Source: Membranipora membranacea
Lineage: Eukaryota; Bryozoa; Gymnolaemata; Cheilostomatida; Membraniporidae
Direction: 5' to 3'
Assembly: GCA_914767715.1 (NCBI GenBank)
Contig: OU612072.1
Coordinates: 24,430,001-24,490,000 of the forward strand
DNA length: 60,000 bases
Position 1 is the first letter of the stretch; each line of letters begins with the position of its first letter. The notes below the pieces were generated by a model that saw nothing but the letters and a program-made list of their open reading frames with translations, made no database searches and was not told the origin of the DNA. Below, in pieces: positions 20,972 through 33,249 of this stretch. A program made the position numbers and the translations under genes.

Positions 20972-23900
20972 ATTGTCCAAATGGTAACAAAATTCGAACA
21001 CATTCTAAGCCCATAGAACAGCAATCGATACACCAAGGCACCATCAGCATATTGATGATGTGTTATCCAACTTGGATGTGAGTGGTATTTACAGTAAATA
21101 CTTTCTATAATCAGAATATTTTAATTTTGTATTATCCTTTTTTTGAAATTTGTTTTATTTTTACAATTCAACTTTAAATATTGATGTTACATTTATGAAC
21201 TTGACAGATTTGTTCTTGAAATTAGAGCTGCAATCATAACTGTACCATTTGTAGTAGCTTTACATTAGTTTCATTCGAGTTTTGTGTATGACATTTCTTA
21301 TTTTCAGATTCTTATTGATTTTAGCTGCATCGTATTAATCATCGAGTTATAATTTACTTTGCATATCCAAGATTGACTTTGTGTTTTCTTTAACTTAGTT
21401 TTATTAAAAATAAATTTTCTATCACAATTTGTATCTCAATGATAATCAGAAACCTCCTGGGAAAGGTGACGACTAATACATCATTGGGCGAATATAATTA
21501 GGTTAGCAGGTGCGAATCACAGACAGGGTGAGCTGCAAAACCTTTTCCAAGGTTACTAACAAGAGAGAACAATTGCTAAGTTAATAGATTAGGACTAAAT
21601 AGCTGATAATTCAACTCACAATTAAGTTCAAGGATACATAAGGGAACTACGAGGATTACTTAAGAGGATCAGCAATAAGGACACAATAATGCCATAAAAT
21701 AAGTTTTCATGGGGATGACAAACTTTCATTTTTTTATCACAATTGGCACCTCAATGATGATCGGAATTTCTCATTTGGATTTGGTGTCAACCCATAATAG
21801 AGACATTTATAGCTGCTCCAACATTGTTCTGCATCTGAGTTTCAGAATGACAGAAACAAAATAAGAAATAATCTGCAGGTGTGATCAAAACTGGTATTGA
21901 TCATCATGAGATTAACAAGCTACCAACTTATCGATGTTAAACTCTGTCTTTAGATAGAAACATATGAATATTGGTTTATAAATGAAATATGTGTAAATAA
22001 TGCCAACCAGGACAGTAGATCACCTGTACAGAGCCCATATTGACATGATTCTCACATTTCTTGGTTAATTAAATGTATCTCGGCCTCAAGTTGTTATGGA
22101 GTTACCTAATCACTTTCGTATGTCTGTGATCCTATTATTAATTAGAAGTAATCCCACTTTGCCCAACCTGTCTATTCACATAATTGAGCTCAGCCATTTA
22201 ATTCCATATCTGGAATAGCATCATTAGCTTTCTTTGGCAAAACAAAGGGCGTGCAAAAATAGCTAGTCCCTAGTAGCAATCTAGAAATGCCCTAATCATC
22301 GACACTGTAGGGGTATAATTACTGTTTGCAATTTTGTCAACAAGACAATTTCTCAGGCTAATTATTCATGCTTCTAGGGACAGCCAATCAGATAACAGTC
22401 AGATGGGTCCCTGTGTTTAGTGTAATAACCGTATAACACTATGATACTATTTCCATTCTAAGAGAAGAATCTAATTCAGTGAGCTCAGCATACAAAGTTT
22501 GTACATACAAACTCAAGAGAGAAGCTTTAGAGAAGTAGTATCTAGGATGACTTCAATCAAAAATTGAATGTATTGAAACATCAGAAATTTTATGCCTGTA
22601 TAGTTTTACTTCAAGCAAGAAAAATCGTGCCTCTAGTGCAAGCCTTCGGACACTTGCTATTTCAATTACTATATATGGTCCAAACTCAATACGACAGGCT
22701 TTAATTTTAAATTGACAGGGATGAAGTTATTGGGAGGATGTATCAAAGGAGGATGCATTATTCTTCTACTGGTACTTTAATCAACCCACAGTACCGATTC
22801 ATGTTGTGAACCAAATTTCAGCCAGGGATATTCATCAAAGAATTGATTAATTAAACGATTTAAATCCCAAGACACGCACAGGAAGGCTTGACATAATCAC
22901 ATTTCAAACTAGGATTATCTGGGGAAAAAAAACAGTCAAAAATGTTTGAAGTTTTGTTAGGTAAAGTTATTAAATGGGTGGGTCAAAGGAGGCCGTATTA
23001 TCAATCATTGATATGAAAAAATTATGTTCCAGGGATACTCACCAAACAATTGAACAAGATTTTATTCCTAAGAAACAAACAAAAACATGATTCTTGACAT
23101 TATCACATTCTAAACAAGCATTGATTGAGGAATCAATATCATTTAAATCTTATTGAAGATTATTTTAATATGGATTATTCAACAAATCAATCACTGTCTC
23201 TCAAGCCTTATATTTAAAAATGGGATGGGCAGAGCAACTGATTTCAGCAAATTAAATGGTACTTTCAAATTTCAACTCTCCCTCAATGTACATCAGGATC
23301 AGCATCAATCATCCATTCACTGTCAGACTTTCTTCGGCTTTTTCGCAATTCTACTGGATGTGGTGTTTGAGGTCCTAGAGCTGGTACTTGCAGGAGTGCC
23401 CTTCTCGACAGGGACATCCGACATGACAAATTAACCGGAGAATTTGATAAAATTCTGAGCCATTACAACCCTGTGATTGTTTAGCTGTTGTCAAAGGAGC
23501 TTGCATTGCGTTACAGGTATAGTTAGCTTCAGTGGTCTGGAATTAGCATTCAAATTCTAAGAACAACTAAAACCTTGGTTGTTGGGTAGTGTATTCGGAG
23601 TTGTTTGCACTTTAATGACAAAGTTATCTCTCTTGTCACGTAGCTATTTTTTCGTCAATCACTTTGCTTTTGTGAACGAGAGTGGCAAGTCATGCTATTA
23701 TTCTTATTGTGAAGATGGAGATTTTATAATTATACTCCAATCTTTTACCATATCTACACTACACTAGTCTCGTCTTCACACCTGATCTTTTCTGTGATAG
23801 CATCACACGACGTAAGTTATTTTAACAAGTAAAGTAATCTATTATGTTAATGTCGCATTGCTCGATCTGACGTCGCTACTTGTATAACTTGGCAATTTTA

Positions 23901-24990
23901 TATTAATTGACAATTAGGCTACTGGCTAAATATTTTCTTTTCCTTTATCCTTTTTTGGCACTTTGTTCACACGTATGCATTGTCAGTTTGGAATGTCAGT
24001 TACTAGAGTAATACTTTTATAGAGATTCTTTATACCCGTCTGCCCAGCTCGACTATATTCTAAAGTCCCGGCACCGAGATGTGTGATAGACACATTTAAG
24101 TTGTAAGTGCATTTCCATTTTTTCTTGTGAACAAAACCTTGACATATTACAATTTATGAATGAGAAACTGTATTTGATGTAATTACTAATTAATTACGTT
24201 CCATTTGATATAACTTTATTATAACGATAGTAATAGTTTCTGTCCAATATTATAGACGATGCCGGTATCAGACAAATTTAATACTTGTCTACTTTAATCT
24301 CAGTTCAAGTCGGATCGGAAAATTACTTGTAAGTTTAAATTGTTGATCATTTTTGTTATGTATATTTCTTCATGTATTTTGATGTCAGGCTTATGCGTTT
24401 TATGTATTGTTCACTATAATTCTCATAATATGTAGCTGGCATGACTAATGCATTGTTTTGTTATTCACAGAGCACGATTTCAACAATAAGAATATTAACA
24501 ACAAAAGAAAAGCATTCTATTGTTCGGTTGCTGATGATCATTCCTGACCTGGTCCGAGTACAGGTAGTCAGAGCAACATCGGGTTATAACGATACCAGGG
24601 TACAAAAACTTAAAATGGTGTGTTGGAGATTTCATTTGCACATGCCATCATGACAATGGTGTTGTCCTGATAGATATAGTGCTACAATGGAAGGAAGATT
24701 ATGATTGCAACTATATCAGGTTAGGGATTTGGATGTCATCCATCCCTTGATCAGACTGTCTTCCAAATTTTACCATTCAAATGAAAAATGCTTATTTCAA
24801 AGTACACTGAACACTGAGATGAAATCTAAAATTGTTTTCATTCCAAATTCATTTGTTAATTATTAGTCAAAGGAAATCGCTAGCTTTCGACCCCAAATTC
24901 ATCTAAAGTTGCGCATTAAACGTATTTTAAACTATCAAACTCTTCCCACATCCGGCTTTGTCTTTTAACTTAAGTTGCAGAACTCCTAGT
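20972..24990. other. Intergenic stretch
   Basis: About 4 kb with no supported gene. It contains an imperfect direct repeat (about 22718-22925 and about 22965-23130; shared tcaaaggagg, cagggatat/actca, gacat(a/t)atcacat). A 33-residue minus-strand frame at 23323-23424 is mentioned under rejected items. Confidence 0.4.
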
Positions 24991-24994
24991 GGAA

Positions 24995-26000
24995 AATTGC
25001 GTCAGAATCACCTTCTCCTTCCCCTTTAATCTATCCTGATCTTTCGCCATCTTGCCAGCCTCCGCCCACGACTTGTTGTGGTGTTCATTCATCTGCTTAA
25101 GCGCTGTTCTCCGCCAAGTCTTTTTCGGCCGCCTTCTCTTTCTGGTGCCCTAAGGGGCACACCCGAGACTGGTGTGAGGGAGAGTTTCCTTCCTCCTTAG
25201 GCCGTGCCCTAAGTTCCTCCAACTTCAAACTTCTATGAGCTGTGAGACTGGTTTCTACTTGCTGCGTTCACATACGTCAAAGTTGGAAGTTTTGGACCAC
25301 AATAATATAATTTCAAAATCCGACGGCAGGAGTTCATGTGAAATACCTCCAGTTTATTCATATCCACATTGGTCATTCGCCATGTTTCACATCCATAGAG
25401 GAGCACAGACACCACGTTTGTGTTGTAGGGTTTGAACTTGAGATGGTTGCTCATACTTCTTGATCTCCGCACCTTGTTCAGTCTGTAAAAGGCGGTAGTT
25501 TGAGAGTTGATGCGATTCTTGACATCTGCTGCTGCACCACCAGATGCATCAATTTTCGCACCTAGATACAAAAAGTTTTCTACAAACTCGAGTGACTTGT
25601 TGCTGACTGTGAAATTGGTGTTAAATGCAGGGCCCATTCAATATAGATGAATCCTCAAAACTTTTGTCTTTTGCCCATTGATGTGCAATCCCGCTTTACT
25701 TGCTGTTGTTATGAGCTTGTCTGTAACGGTTTGCATGCCTCCATGTGTTGTAGAAAATAGCGCAATATTGTCTGTATAAGCTAGATAATTCAGCTCGTCT
25801 GGAAGATTCCAGTTCAGTCCAGTTCAATGTGTCCCTCGTACTTGCTTCATTATGTAGTATGTAGCCATGATAAATAACTGAGGTGAGATTACACAGCCCT
25901 GTCAAACTCCTGATTTTACTTTGAAATACACATCCTCTGCTCCGCCCTACATTTTACAAGCATACCCCGTGTAGAACGCCTGTGTCAGTAATAATTTCTT
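24995..26000 (-). mobile_element. LINE fragment, reverse transcriptase 3' part
   Basis: Read on the minus strand across shifting frames, it shows the order expected in a non-LTR reverse transcriptase. QGCVISPQLF is a form of RQGCVLSP, then comes YTDNIALFS in place of YADDIALLS, then FLYLGAKIDASGG, then VLLYGCETW, then a basic C-terminal tail. Frameshifts and at least one in-frame stop mean it is dead. Both active-site Asp positions are not intact (YTDN). The 5' part including the endonuclease is absent. Confidence 0.75.
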
Positions 26001-26839
26001 ATTATTATTTACTAATTTTGTCCACATGATTTAGTGATAAGTATATTCTTAACTAATATTTTATTATATAGGGTAACAATATCTATCAATCCTTCTTGGG
26101 AAATAAAACTTTTACTGCTCTCTAACATTGATAGATGAGGTGGCATATTGGGCTTTTTAATATTGTAATGGTGATCATGTCTTATAGTTATTACCACACA
26201 TGTATGTGATGTGAAATGATAATTTTCTCATATAACTTTCAATACCTTAAAGCGGGAAAAACTTGCAAGCAGGCACTCTATAAACTAGGTCACGTCCTGC
26301 CTCCATAGACCTGATAATACAAATAACACAATCTCTACCTCATACTCATAACCTAGATCAGGTTCAGTATGTCGGCATACCGAATTACTCTCAAAAGCCA
26401 CTTTTTGCTGCTAATGGGTTAGATAAGAGGGGCGGGCAACTCAAAGAGCAGATTTACTGGATCAAACTTGAACTTTATGGCTTTTCATATAAACTCACAT
26501 AAAGAACGTACAAATTCAACTTGAATATCAAATCCTATCAACCAGACCTGGTGGAACAGTGCAGGCAGTCACTTTGTACAAAAGTCTCCTCAATGATCAA
26601 ATCGGTGGCAGCTTCCTGTATTATCATCCAATCACGATCCAGATCTTCTTCGGTTGTATGTGGTGATGTCACACAAAACCTAAATGACAAGTAAAAAGTA
26701 CAGGCAAGCACACAGATCACCTCATGTGATTTCATATACTATAAGATAGCTGTCAACTGATAATTGTAACATCTTATAAATAAATGTGGATTAAAATTGC
26801 AAGTTTGTCTGTGTTCGAAGACTGAGAAATAAAGGTGCC

Positions 26840-27014
26840 TTAAAGGGGCGGCCACATGTTTGGCGCCAAGATGCTTTGAGTTTGCCGGCAGGTCAGAGCA
26901 CACCTGGGGCATCAATTGAGCCCAGTAGTCAGTAGACTGCAGCGGAATTCAAACCTGAGATCCCAAACGCTTGCGCGTTAGAGGGCAGGCGCTCTAACCA
27001 ACTGAGATACCATC
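26840..27014 (-). repeat. tRNA-derived SINE in an AADC intron
   Basis: On the minus strand a tRNA-like head starts near 27014 with an A-box-like tatctcagttgg (26998-27009) and a B-box-like ggtttgaattcc (26944-26955). It is followed by an unrelated GC-richer body to about 26840. The cloverleaf is imperfect, and the body is what distinguishes it from a plain tRNA pseudogene. Confidence 0.6.
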
Positions 27015-27599
27015 TTCTCAGCTTTAATTGGAATTCAGAATAAACCTACATCTAAAAAACACATATCAATTGTTACTAAACGATCATAATTTATGCTGAC
27101 AATGATGTCCTACCTGATAACATACACTCTTTTCAGTGAGGCAAGAACCACATGAATCCTTGATCAGGTTCTTCAGCAATTTTTCTGTTCTGTTCAATCC
27201 TTCCTTCAGTCTGAACACAATCAGTCCAAGATGACGCGGAGCAACAACCTCGAATCTGCCATCAGCTAAGACTTTATTCTCAAAATACTTTGCTAGCTCT
27301 ATTGTCTCCAACAAAAGAAAGATCATTGTGAGATATTCATGTATTTGACATTTCATCAAGGAAATTTGACTGGTACTGATTCATTGATGAAAAAATAACA
27401 TCAACATATTATCATGGGATCCAATGCAATACATACCTAAAACATAAAATAGTGTCATACATGTTAGTTAGCCTTGGGAGGCTTCGGAGGTAGGAGGGTG
27501 GGGGGAGAGACAGCCTGGGTAAATCTGTTGTGAACTCTTTACTACTCTTCACAGACCTGTCTGTCAGTTTAATAATTTCGTATTTACGATAAGAGCCAA

Positions 27600-28480
27600 A
27601 TAATTGTATGTCTCTGCTAGTTTGACCAAGGAGTAGTCCTTGGTTCGACTTCTTATGAAAGTGCGCATCCTATGTGTTGTTATGGATTCCAAGTTGACAT
27701 TTGATAGTCATATTAGAGAATTAAGAAAGTCCTGTTTTTTCCACTTACGCAGATTAAAGGTTATCAGACAATTCATACCGTCACATCATTTTGCCACACT
27801 CATTCATAGTTTCATCACATCTCGCATGATTTCTGCGACTCCATCTATTTCTCCCTCCCAGACTTTGCCCGCAATCAAATTCAAACTATCCAAAACAGCT
27901 GCGCAAAATGCCTCACTGGCGCACGGCGATTCGACTCTGCCACCGCTGCACTTAAGTCACTCCACTGGCTTCCTATCAAAGCCAGAGCTCAATTTAAAAT
28001 TCTACTTTTTGCGTACAAGATCTATCATAACTCTCCTGATACGCCATCTTATTTCATCGATCAATTCTAAATTCCTGCACCTCGCCGTGTCACTAGAAGC
28101 AGCTCAAAAATCATCCTCGCATCCCATCACGCCTCTCGCTTGGCCACATTGGGTGGAAAATCCCTACCATCATCACTCGTAACCCTCTGGAATTCCCTGC
28201 CCCCTGATTTGCAGCTGTTTCCGAGCCTCACCGGTTTTAAGTCCGCTTCTAAAACATATTTATTTAGGTTGTACTTTAAGTAATTAGATTTTATTTTATA
28301 GATTTATATAGCAGTATCAGAATTATGTTTTAATTTTATCCTCATGCACATATTTTATCCATTTTATTTCACCTTTATTTTATTGGTTTTAATGTAATAA
28401 TGCTTAGAAATTTTTGCTCTGCAATTTTATTAAGCGTTTCACAAATAAACTTTATTATTATTATTATTATTATTATTCCA
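27600..28480 (+). mobile_element. LINE fragment, L2/CR1-like, with (ATT)n tail
   Basis: Across frames it shows the end of a reverse-transcriptase ORF: LGVVMDSKLTFDSHI-like, LRRLKVIRQFIPSHHFATLI, HWLPIKARAQFKILLFAYKI and LWNSLPPDLQL, then a short 3' UTR with AATAAA and an (ATT)n microsatellite (about 28452-28478). The tail is typical of L2-like elements. Frameshifts are present; the 5' end is truncated. It sits in an AADC pseudogene intron in the opposite orientation. Confidence 0.75.
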
Positions 28481-30142
28481 CTTCTTATTCTATTCATGTG
28501 ATTCCTTGTTCATTAGGCATGCTTTACTGTTTGTAAAACTACTACTCACTCTGGCTCAGCTAGAAGAGACTGGTTAGAGTGAAGAAGATTTATTTAAATT
28601 CAGCATTGTGATCACATGACCAATAGACCATAGAATCAAATCAGACAAGGTTTAATTTAATCCGAACTCACAACTATTGCAATTGAGTTGTCGTCTCCTG
28701 TCAAATGGATTTACCAAGGCTGTCCCCCATCATCCCGCCCTCGACAGCCTGCCCAGGCCACGTTTCAATATCAATATGAATATAAACATACAGATTTTTT
28801 ATTTATGATATAAACAAATTGTAGAGATCGGTTAGCCTTACTTTTCTCATATGAGTTTGTAAACCTTCAACGCCATACGACCTCAGAACGAACCATAGCT
28901 TCAACGCCCGGAACCGTCTTGTTAACGGTATCTGCCAGTGCTGTAAACATTTTGACTGTGTAAACGAGGGGCCTACAAACTGATGTGCTAGGACTGGCTA
29001 ATCCTGAAACCTGGAGATTGGCTTATATTATCTGAGCCTGAATCAGGGTATTATATTAGCAGGTTTTGTTTGATTGACATCACACCTGCAACTTGTAACA
29101 GAGTAACAGACTTGTTAGAGTGTCCGTGTTTTTAAATATAGATATTCCTCCAACAGAATCAGTGTAAAATATGGTAGTGAAAATACTTTGAGACACTGAT
29201 TAATAATTAATTTCAATGTCTGACGATCCTTGAAGAACTTCTGTAAACATGAGCATAGTGTGGAAAATCCAACACATACCATGAAATCAACTGTAGCTCC
29301 ACTGTTCTCATGTTGCAGATAAAGAGGTTCCACATTGAATGCAGCACGAATTGCTCTGCTATTGGTTACCCTAAAAAATATTGAACAAAACTCATAAATT
29401 ATTTAATCATCAACCACAGTCAACTTACAATAATTCTAACATAAATTGGTGTTTCATCCTGACAATCAGCATTGTATATTCTTAAATCTTCTTATAGTCA
29501 AATGTACCCCAGAGCATGTGTGATGGGGAGAGCACACATTGAAGCCATTTAAAATTTGAAACTTTGTATTGATTGAGTCATAAAACAAAAGATTACCTTA
29601 CCACAGAGCAAGTTTACAAGCAGACATTTGTTAGGGTTGAAAGCGAAGCTCTGCGCCCACACTATCCCATCCATGAGTAGTCTGTATTCTGGACATACAA
29701 AGGCAGCCCCTGTAGGCAGCATCTACATGGAGCCATATGCTCTCCCGCTCACCTGTAGAATGAAAGATGAGAATATAAAATATGACTGGATGATGCTTGC
29801 CTATGATTATATCTAGCATGATTATTTGTTTTATTAATACTGGATACGGTAAGGTTAGTTTTGAATGGTGAGTGTACTGTTAATATTTACTATAATTTTC
29901 AAATATTTCCAAAAGACAACTGAATACTCAGCAAAATAATTTTTTTTGAAGGCACGTCAATATATATGCTGTTACTTACAGATTGGTCTGATCTCACTAA
30001 GATTATCAAAAGCGCAGCAACCAGTAGATTCCAGAGTTGCACAGACTTAAAATAAAATATCCAATGAGTCAGTCTTTTATTGATCCGTAGAAACACAGCA
30101 AATTTATAGGTCACCCTCCTTCCAAAATATCAAACATGATAT

Positions 30143-30693
30143 GTGATCAACAGTGAGTGCGCAAAATTTACTGTTTGCAGAACTCACAAAGAAAAGAGTC
30201 AGTTTCAATTTGTAAGTCAGCAATGCATAGACGAAATAGAGCGAATACAAAGGCTAGCACTCAAAATCATCTATCCTGAACTAGAGAGTTACACACAGCG
30301 CCGCCAAGTAGCCAATCTTGAAATGCTTACTGATGTACTACAAATGACATGTATACTATACTGCCAGAAGAAAGCCTCGCTTCAAAGCAACATCCTGCCA
30401 ACTCGATCTGAAAACCAGAACTGCAGACCTAAGAGACTAGTGAGCAATAAATCCAAAATCATAAAGCACACTACTGCCACTGCAGCTAAATGCTTTTTCA
30501 TTATATATGGCAGTTATATATAGACTCTGTAACCGATGATGTGACCAAATCCTGTTGTATTTCAATTTTTTTTGTCTAACCAACGCACTGAAGTCTTTTT
30601 ATCAATTTATGTCAAATCAGATCCACTATATACATTGTCATTCGTTGCAAATGTATTTTGATCGATAATAAAGTACTCATCAATCAATCAATC
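30143..30693 (+). mobile_element. LINE fragment, CR1/Jockey-like, with (TCAA)n tail
   Basis: A 126-codon open segment (30143-30523) carries IDEIERIQRLALKIIYPELE followed by a Leu-rich helix, as at the C-terminus of CR1/Jockey-type reverse transcriptases. The 3' UTR ends at aataaagtactca and (tcaa)n at about 30679-30692. The tail abuts the codons GLI of an AADC exon, so the LINE landed at the exon's 3' end and removed its donor site. The element is strongly 5' truncated. Confidence 0.7.
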
Positions 30694-33249
30694 CTTGCTT
30701 CCTATCCAGTTCGATGGCTTTCTCCAAAGTATCGTCTCTTAATCCATGTTCATCATCTGTAGGTAGATGTCTCAACTTCACCAAGCTTATAAGACTAGCT
30801 TTCTCTACTGATGAATGGGTCTGAATAAATATTGAGACATATGGTAAGTGCATATAACCCATCTAGTCACTCAGCTGTATAAGTTTTTTCTCGGCAGTGA
30901 AACCATGATATGTGAGAAGGACACCAATAAGTTTTAGCATCAATGAAGAGAAAAAAATATATCGGATTAGATTCACCTATAATTTCCAATAGATGGCTCC
31001 TCAAAACAAGAGTATTGGGTACTCATCCAAAAAAGTTTTTCTACATATACATATTTATATATTATATATAAATATATATATATTCCTAAATCCATAGAAG
31101 GAGTGTCTTTGTAACATTAGCATATTGATGAATTTCAATGCTCTTCTGGATACGAATTATTGCGAATGAAGAACTTGCCTACATATAGAAGGTTACTCTC
31201 TTTCCCTGCATAATGATTTCACTTAGGGGAGAAAGTTTTGTACTTTGCACTTTGAAATTGACTGAGGATGCCACAATTTGTTTCTTGTATTCCTGTACTA
31301 ACGAACATGATGACGCAGGGGTAGAGAGTTACCATCCTAAATTGGAGGCACTCCCTCTATCATCAATATTTCATACCTAGTGGAGCAAACTATAATTGGC
31401 TACCTGATCAGAGCAGTAAGCTACAAGCCTAGCTGCAATTGCTGCAGCGGAAGAAGTGCTACTGATATCCGAATTATCCCGTTGTCACCTTATCGCTTCT
31501 GTTCTTGCTGCTAACGTTGACACCAACGTAGCCTCACTTGCAGATGTCTAAATGACAAAAGAGGATCTCATTATCTGAGAGGTTGCGAAATATGTCTTGG
31601 AATGTGAAACGATTCGAGTGACGACAACTTTTGCTTATTCAGGTCCATTACATTTGATTACGACAGTTTTTCTTTTCTATTATAACTCCAACAGCAGCAA
31701 ATCAAACTCCCTGGTGAAGCTTTTTTGTGACAAAAATTCTACCTACTGGGAGAAAACCTGTCTATTATTTATAAAACCTAATAACCAGAAAATTGGAAGG
31801 AATGATGCATGGCGATTAAAGAGTGACAACTTATCAAGCAGGCGGTAGCACATGCTCATAGTCCCAGTTTAAACAAAAGTTTGGATGTGACAACCATCTC
31901 CTTTTCTATAACACAGAATATTTATTAAAAATGATTTTGAAACATTGTTTGAGCAAAATACAATTTTGTTGCTATCTGATTTCTAGCGTGTACCTGTAAA
32001 CGCCCCCTCTTCCTCTTGCTTTGCTGTGATAGAAAGAAGCTGATAGTCCTATCATCTTAGCCAACCAATCCATCACAATAACTTCTTGTTCTGTACAAGC
32101 TGGGGTTGACGCCTGTCAACAAAAATTGAGTTCAATATGCAAAAAAGCTTAACTCTTTAAGATTTGATTAGGGATTTATCATATGAGGTTGGTTATGGTT
32201 CCGCCAAAAATTGTTTGTTTGTTAAGCTGATATTCAACAACAACAGCCGTAGAATACAATAGGGTTAGTTTACACAGGGTAAATTGCGATAAGATCGACC
32301 AGATCCAGTTTACCTGCATTTGGAGTTATTACCCTTACATCTGATAAGCTATGTGTAATCAGAAGAGGGGGAGCAATTCCGAATGCAAGCAAACAGGATC
32401 TAATCTAAGCTAAGTATTGGCAAGAAGTTCAAAGAAACTTGCTTCTACATCAATAAACAAGAGTAAAATGTGACATCAAATGTGAATACATAGAAATCAA
32501 ATGCATCAGTTTTCCGGAAAAATACTAACAAGTTATTGATCCAATATGGGTTTGATAATCCGCATCCACAATAATAATATGTTAATACAAGGTACAGTTT
32601 TACGTCTATAAAACCTCTCACTTTTACATAGACGGAGTGATGGCAGGCTAAACTAACAAGATCGCCATCTGAGCCAACACTGATTTGACCAAGGAAAATT
32701 GTACACAAAAAGATTTCACAAATAGCTAGAAATAACAGAAAGCAGAATAATTAAGAACAAAAGAAGGCAGGATAATTAAGTGTCACTTTGAACAAATTTC
32801 TATATTCATCAACGGTCATTATCTTTCATAATGGTCAGGGCATACTGACACAGATAGTTGTATATATATATTTACCCAGGTGAATGAAAATGTATTGATA
32901 CCATTAGCCAGCATGTCACCGAGTAATGAAGGATATGAATGCATTCCAGGGAAGTATCCATGCATATGAGGGCTCTGCCAGTGTGTCATCTGAAACAAAA
33001 CAATAACGTCAGCTAGTAAGTAAAAGGGTAATTAGTATCTCACAATGCGATTTTCTGAGTTTCCATATAGGGAAAGGGCAACGATTTGATAAAATTATGT
33101 ATATAATGTGAGGTGATGATATAAAAACATATTTCATTAAGAAATCATCAGTCACATAGATGATTTATAATACAGGGATTGGAGATACATATCTAGCTTA
33201 GAAAATGTGAATGGCATTTATAGTGTTGTATTACTCTGTGCTTCTTGTT

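Larger units (their letters stand above)
26538..32989 (-). pseudogene. Aromatic-L-amino-acid decarboxylase (AADC/DDC family) pseudogene
   Basis: This is a group II PLP-dependent decarboxylase; intact relatives make dopamine, serotonin, tyramine or histamine. Exons in 5' to 3' order on the minus strand are: 32876-32989 (THWQSPH, SLLGDMLANGIN), 31994-32112 (PACTEQEVIVMDWLAKM), 31404-31547 (SASEATLV), 30688-30820 (HSSVEKASLI), 29980-30045 (CATLESTGCCAFDNLSEI), 29602-29752 (WLHVDAAY, FNPNKCLLVN with the PLP lysine), 29280-29370 (EPLYLQHENSG), 28842-28940 ([23 protein letters not shown]), 27114-27305 (GRFEVVAPRHLGLIVFRLK) and 26538-26679 (SPHTTEEDLDRDWMIIQEAA). Damage: in-frame TGA at 31485-31487; frameshift near 29710 just after HVDAAY; a second near 27160; ATLGTT changed to ATLEST; LINE insertion at about 30690. 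The N-terminal exons were not found. Alternatives within the family (tyrosine or histidine decarboxylase) cannot be separated. Confidence 0.85.

Noticed and set aside
23323-23424. 33-codon minus-strand ORF, Ser/Thr-rich with a basic end (histone H1-like impression)
   Set aside because: Too short and low in complexity; no flanking exon signals.
26941-27014. Functional tRNA gene
   Set aside because: A- and B-box-like words exist but the stems do not pair and a repeat body follows, so it was called a SINE.
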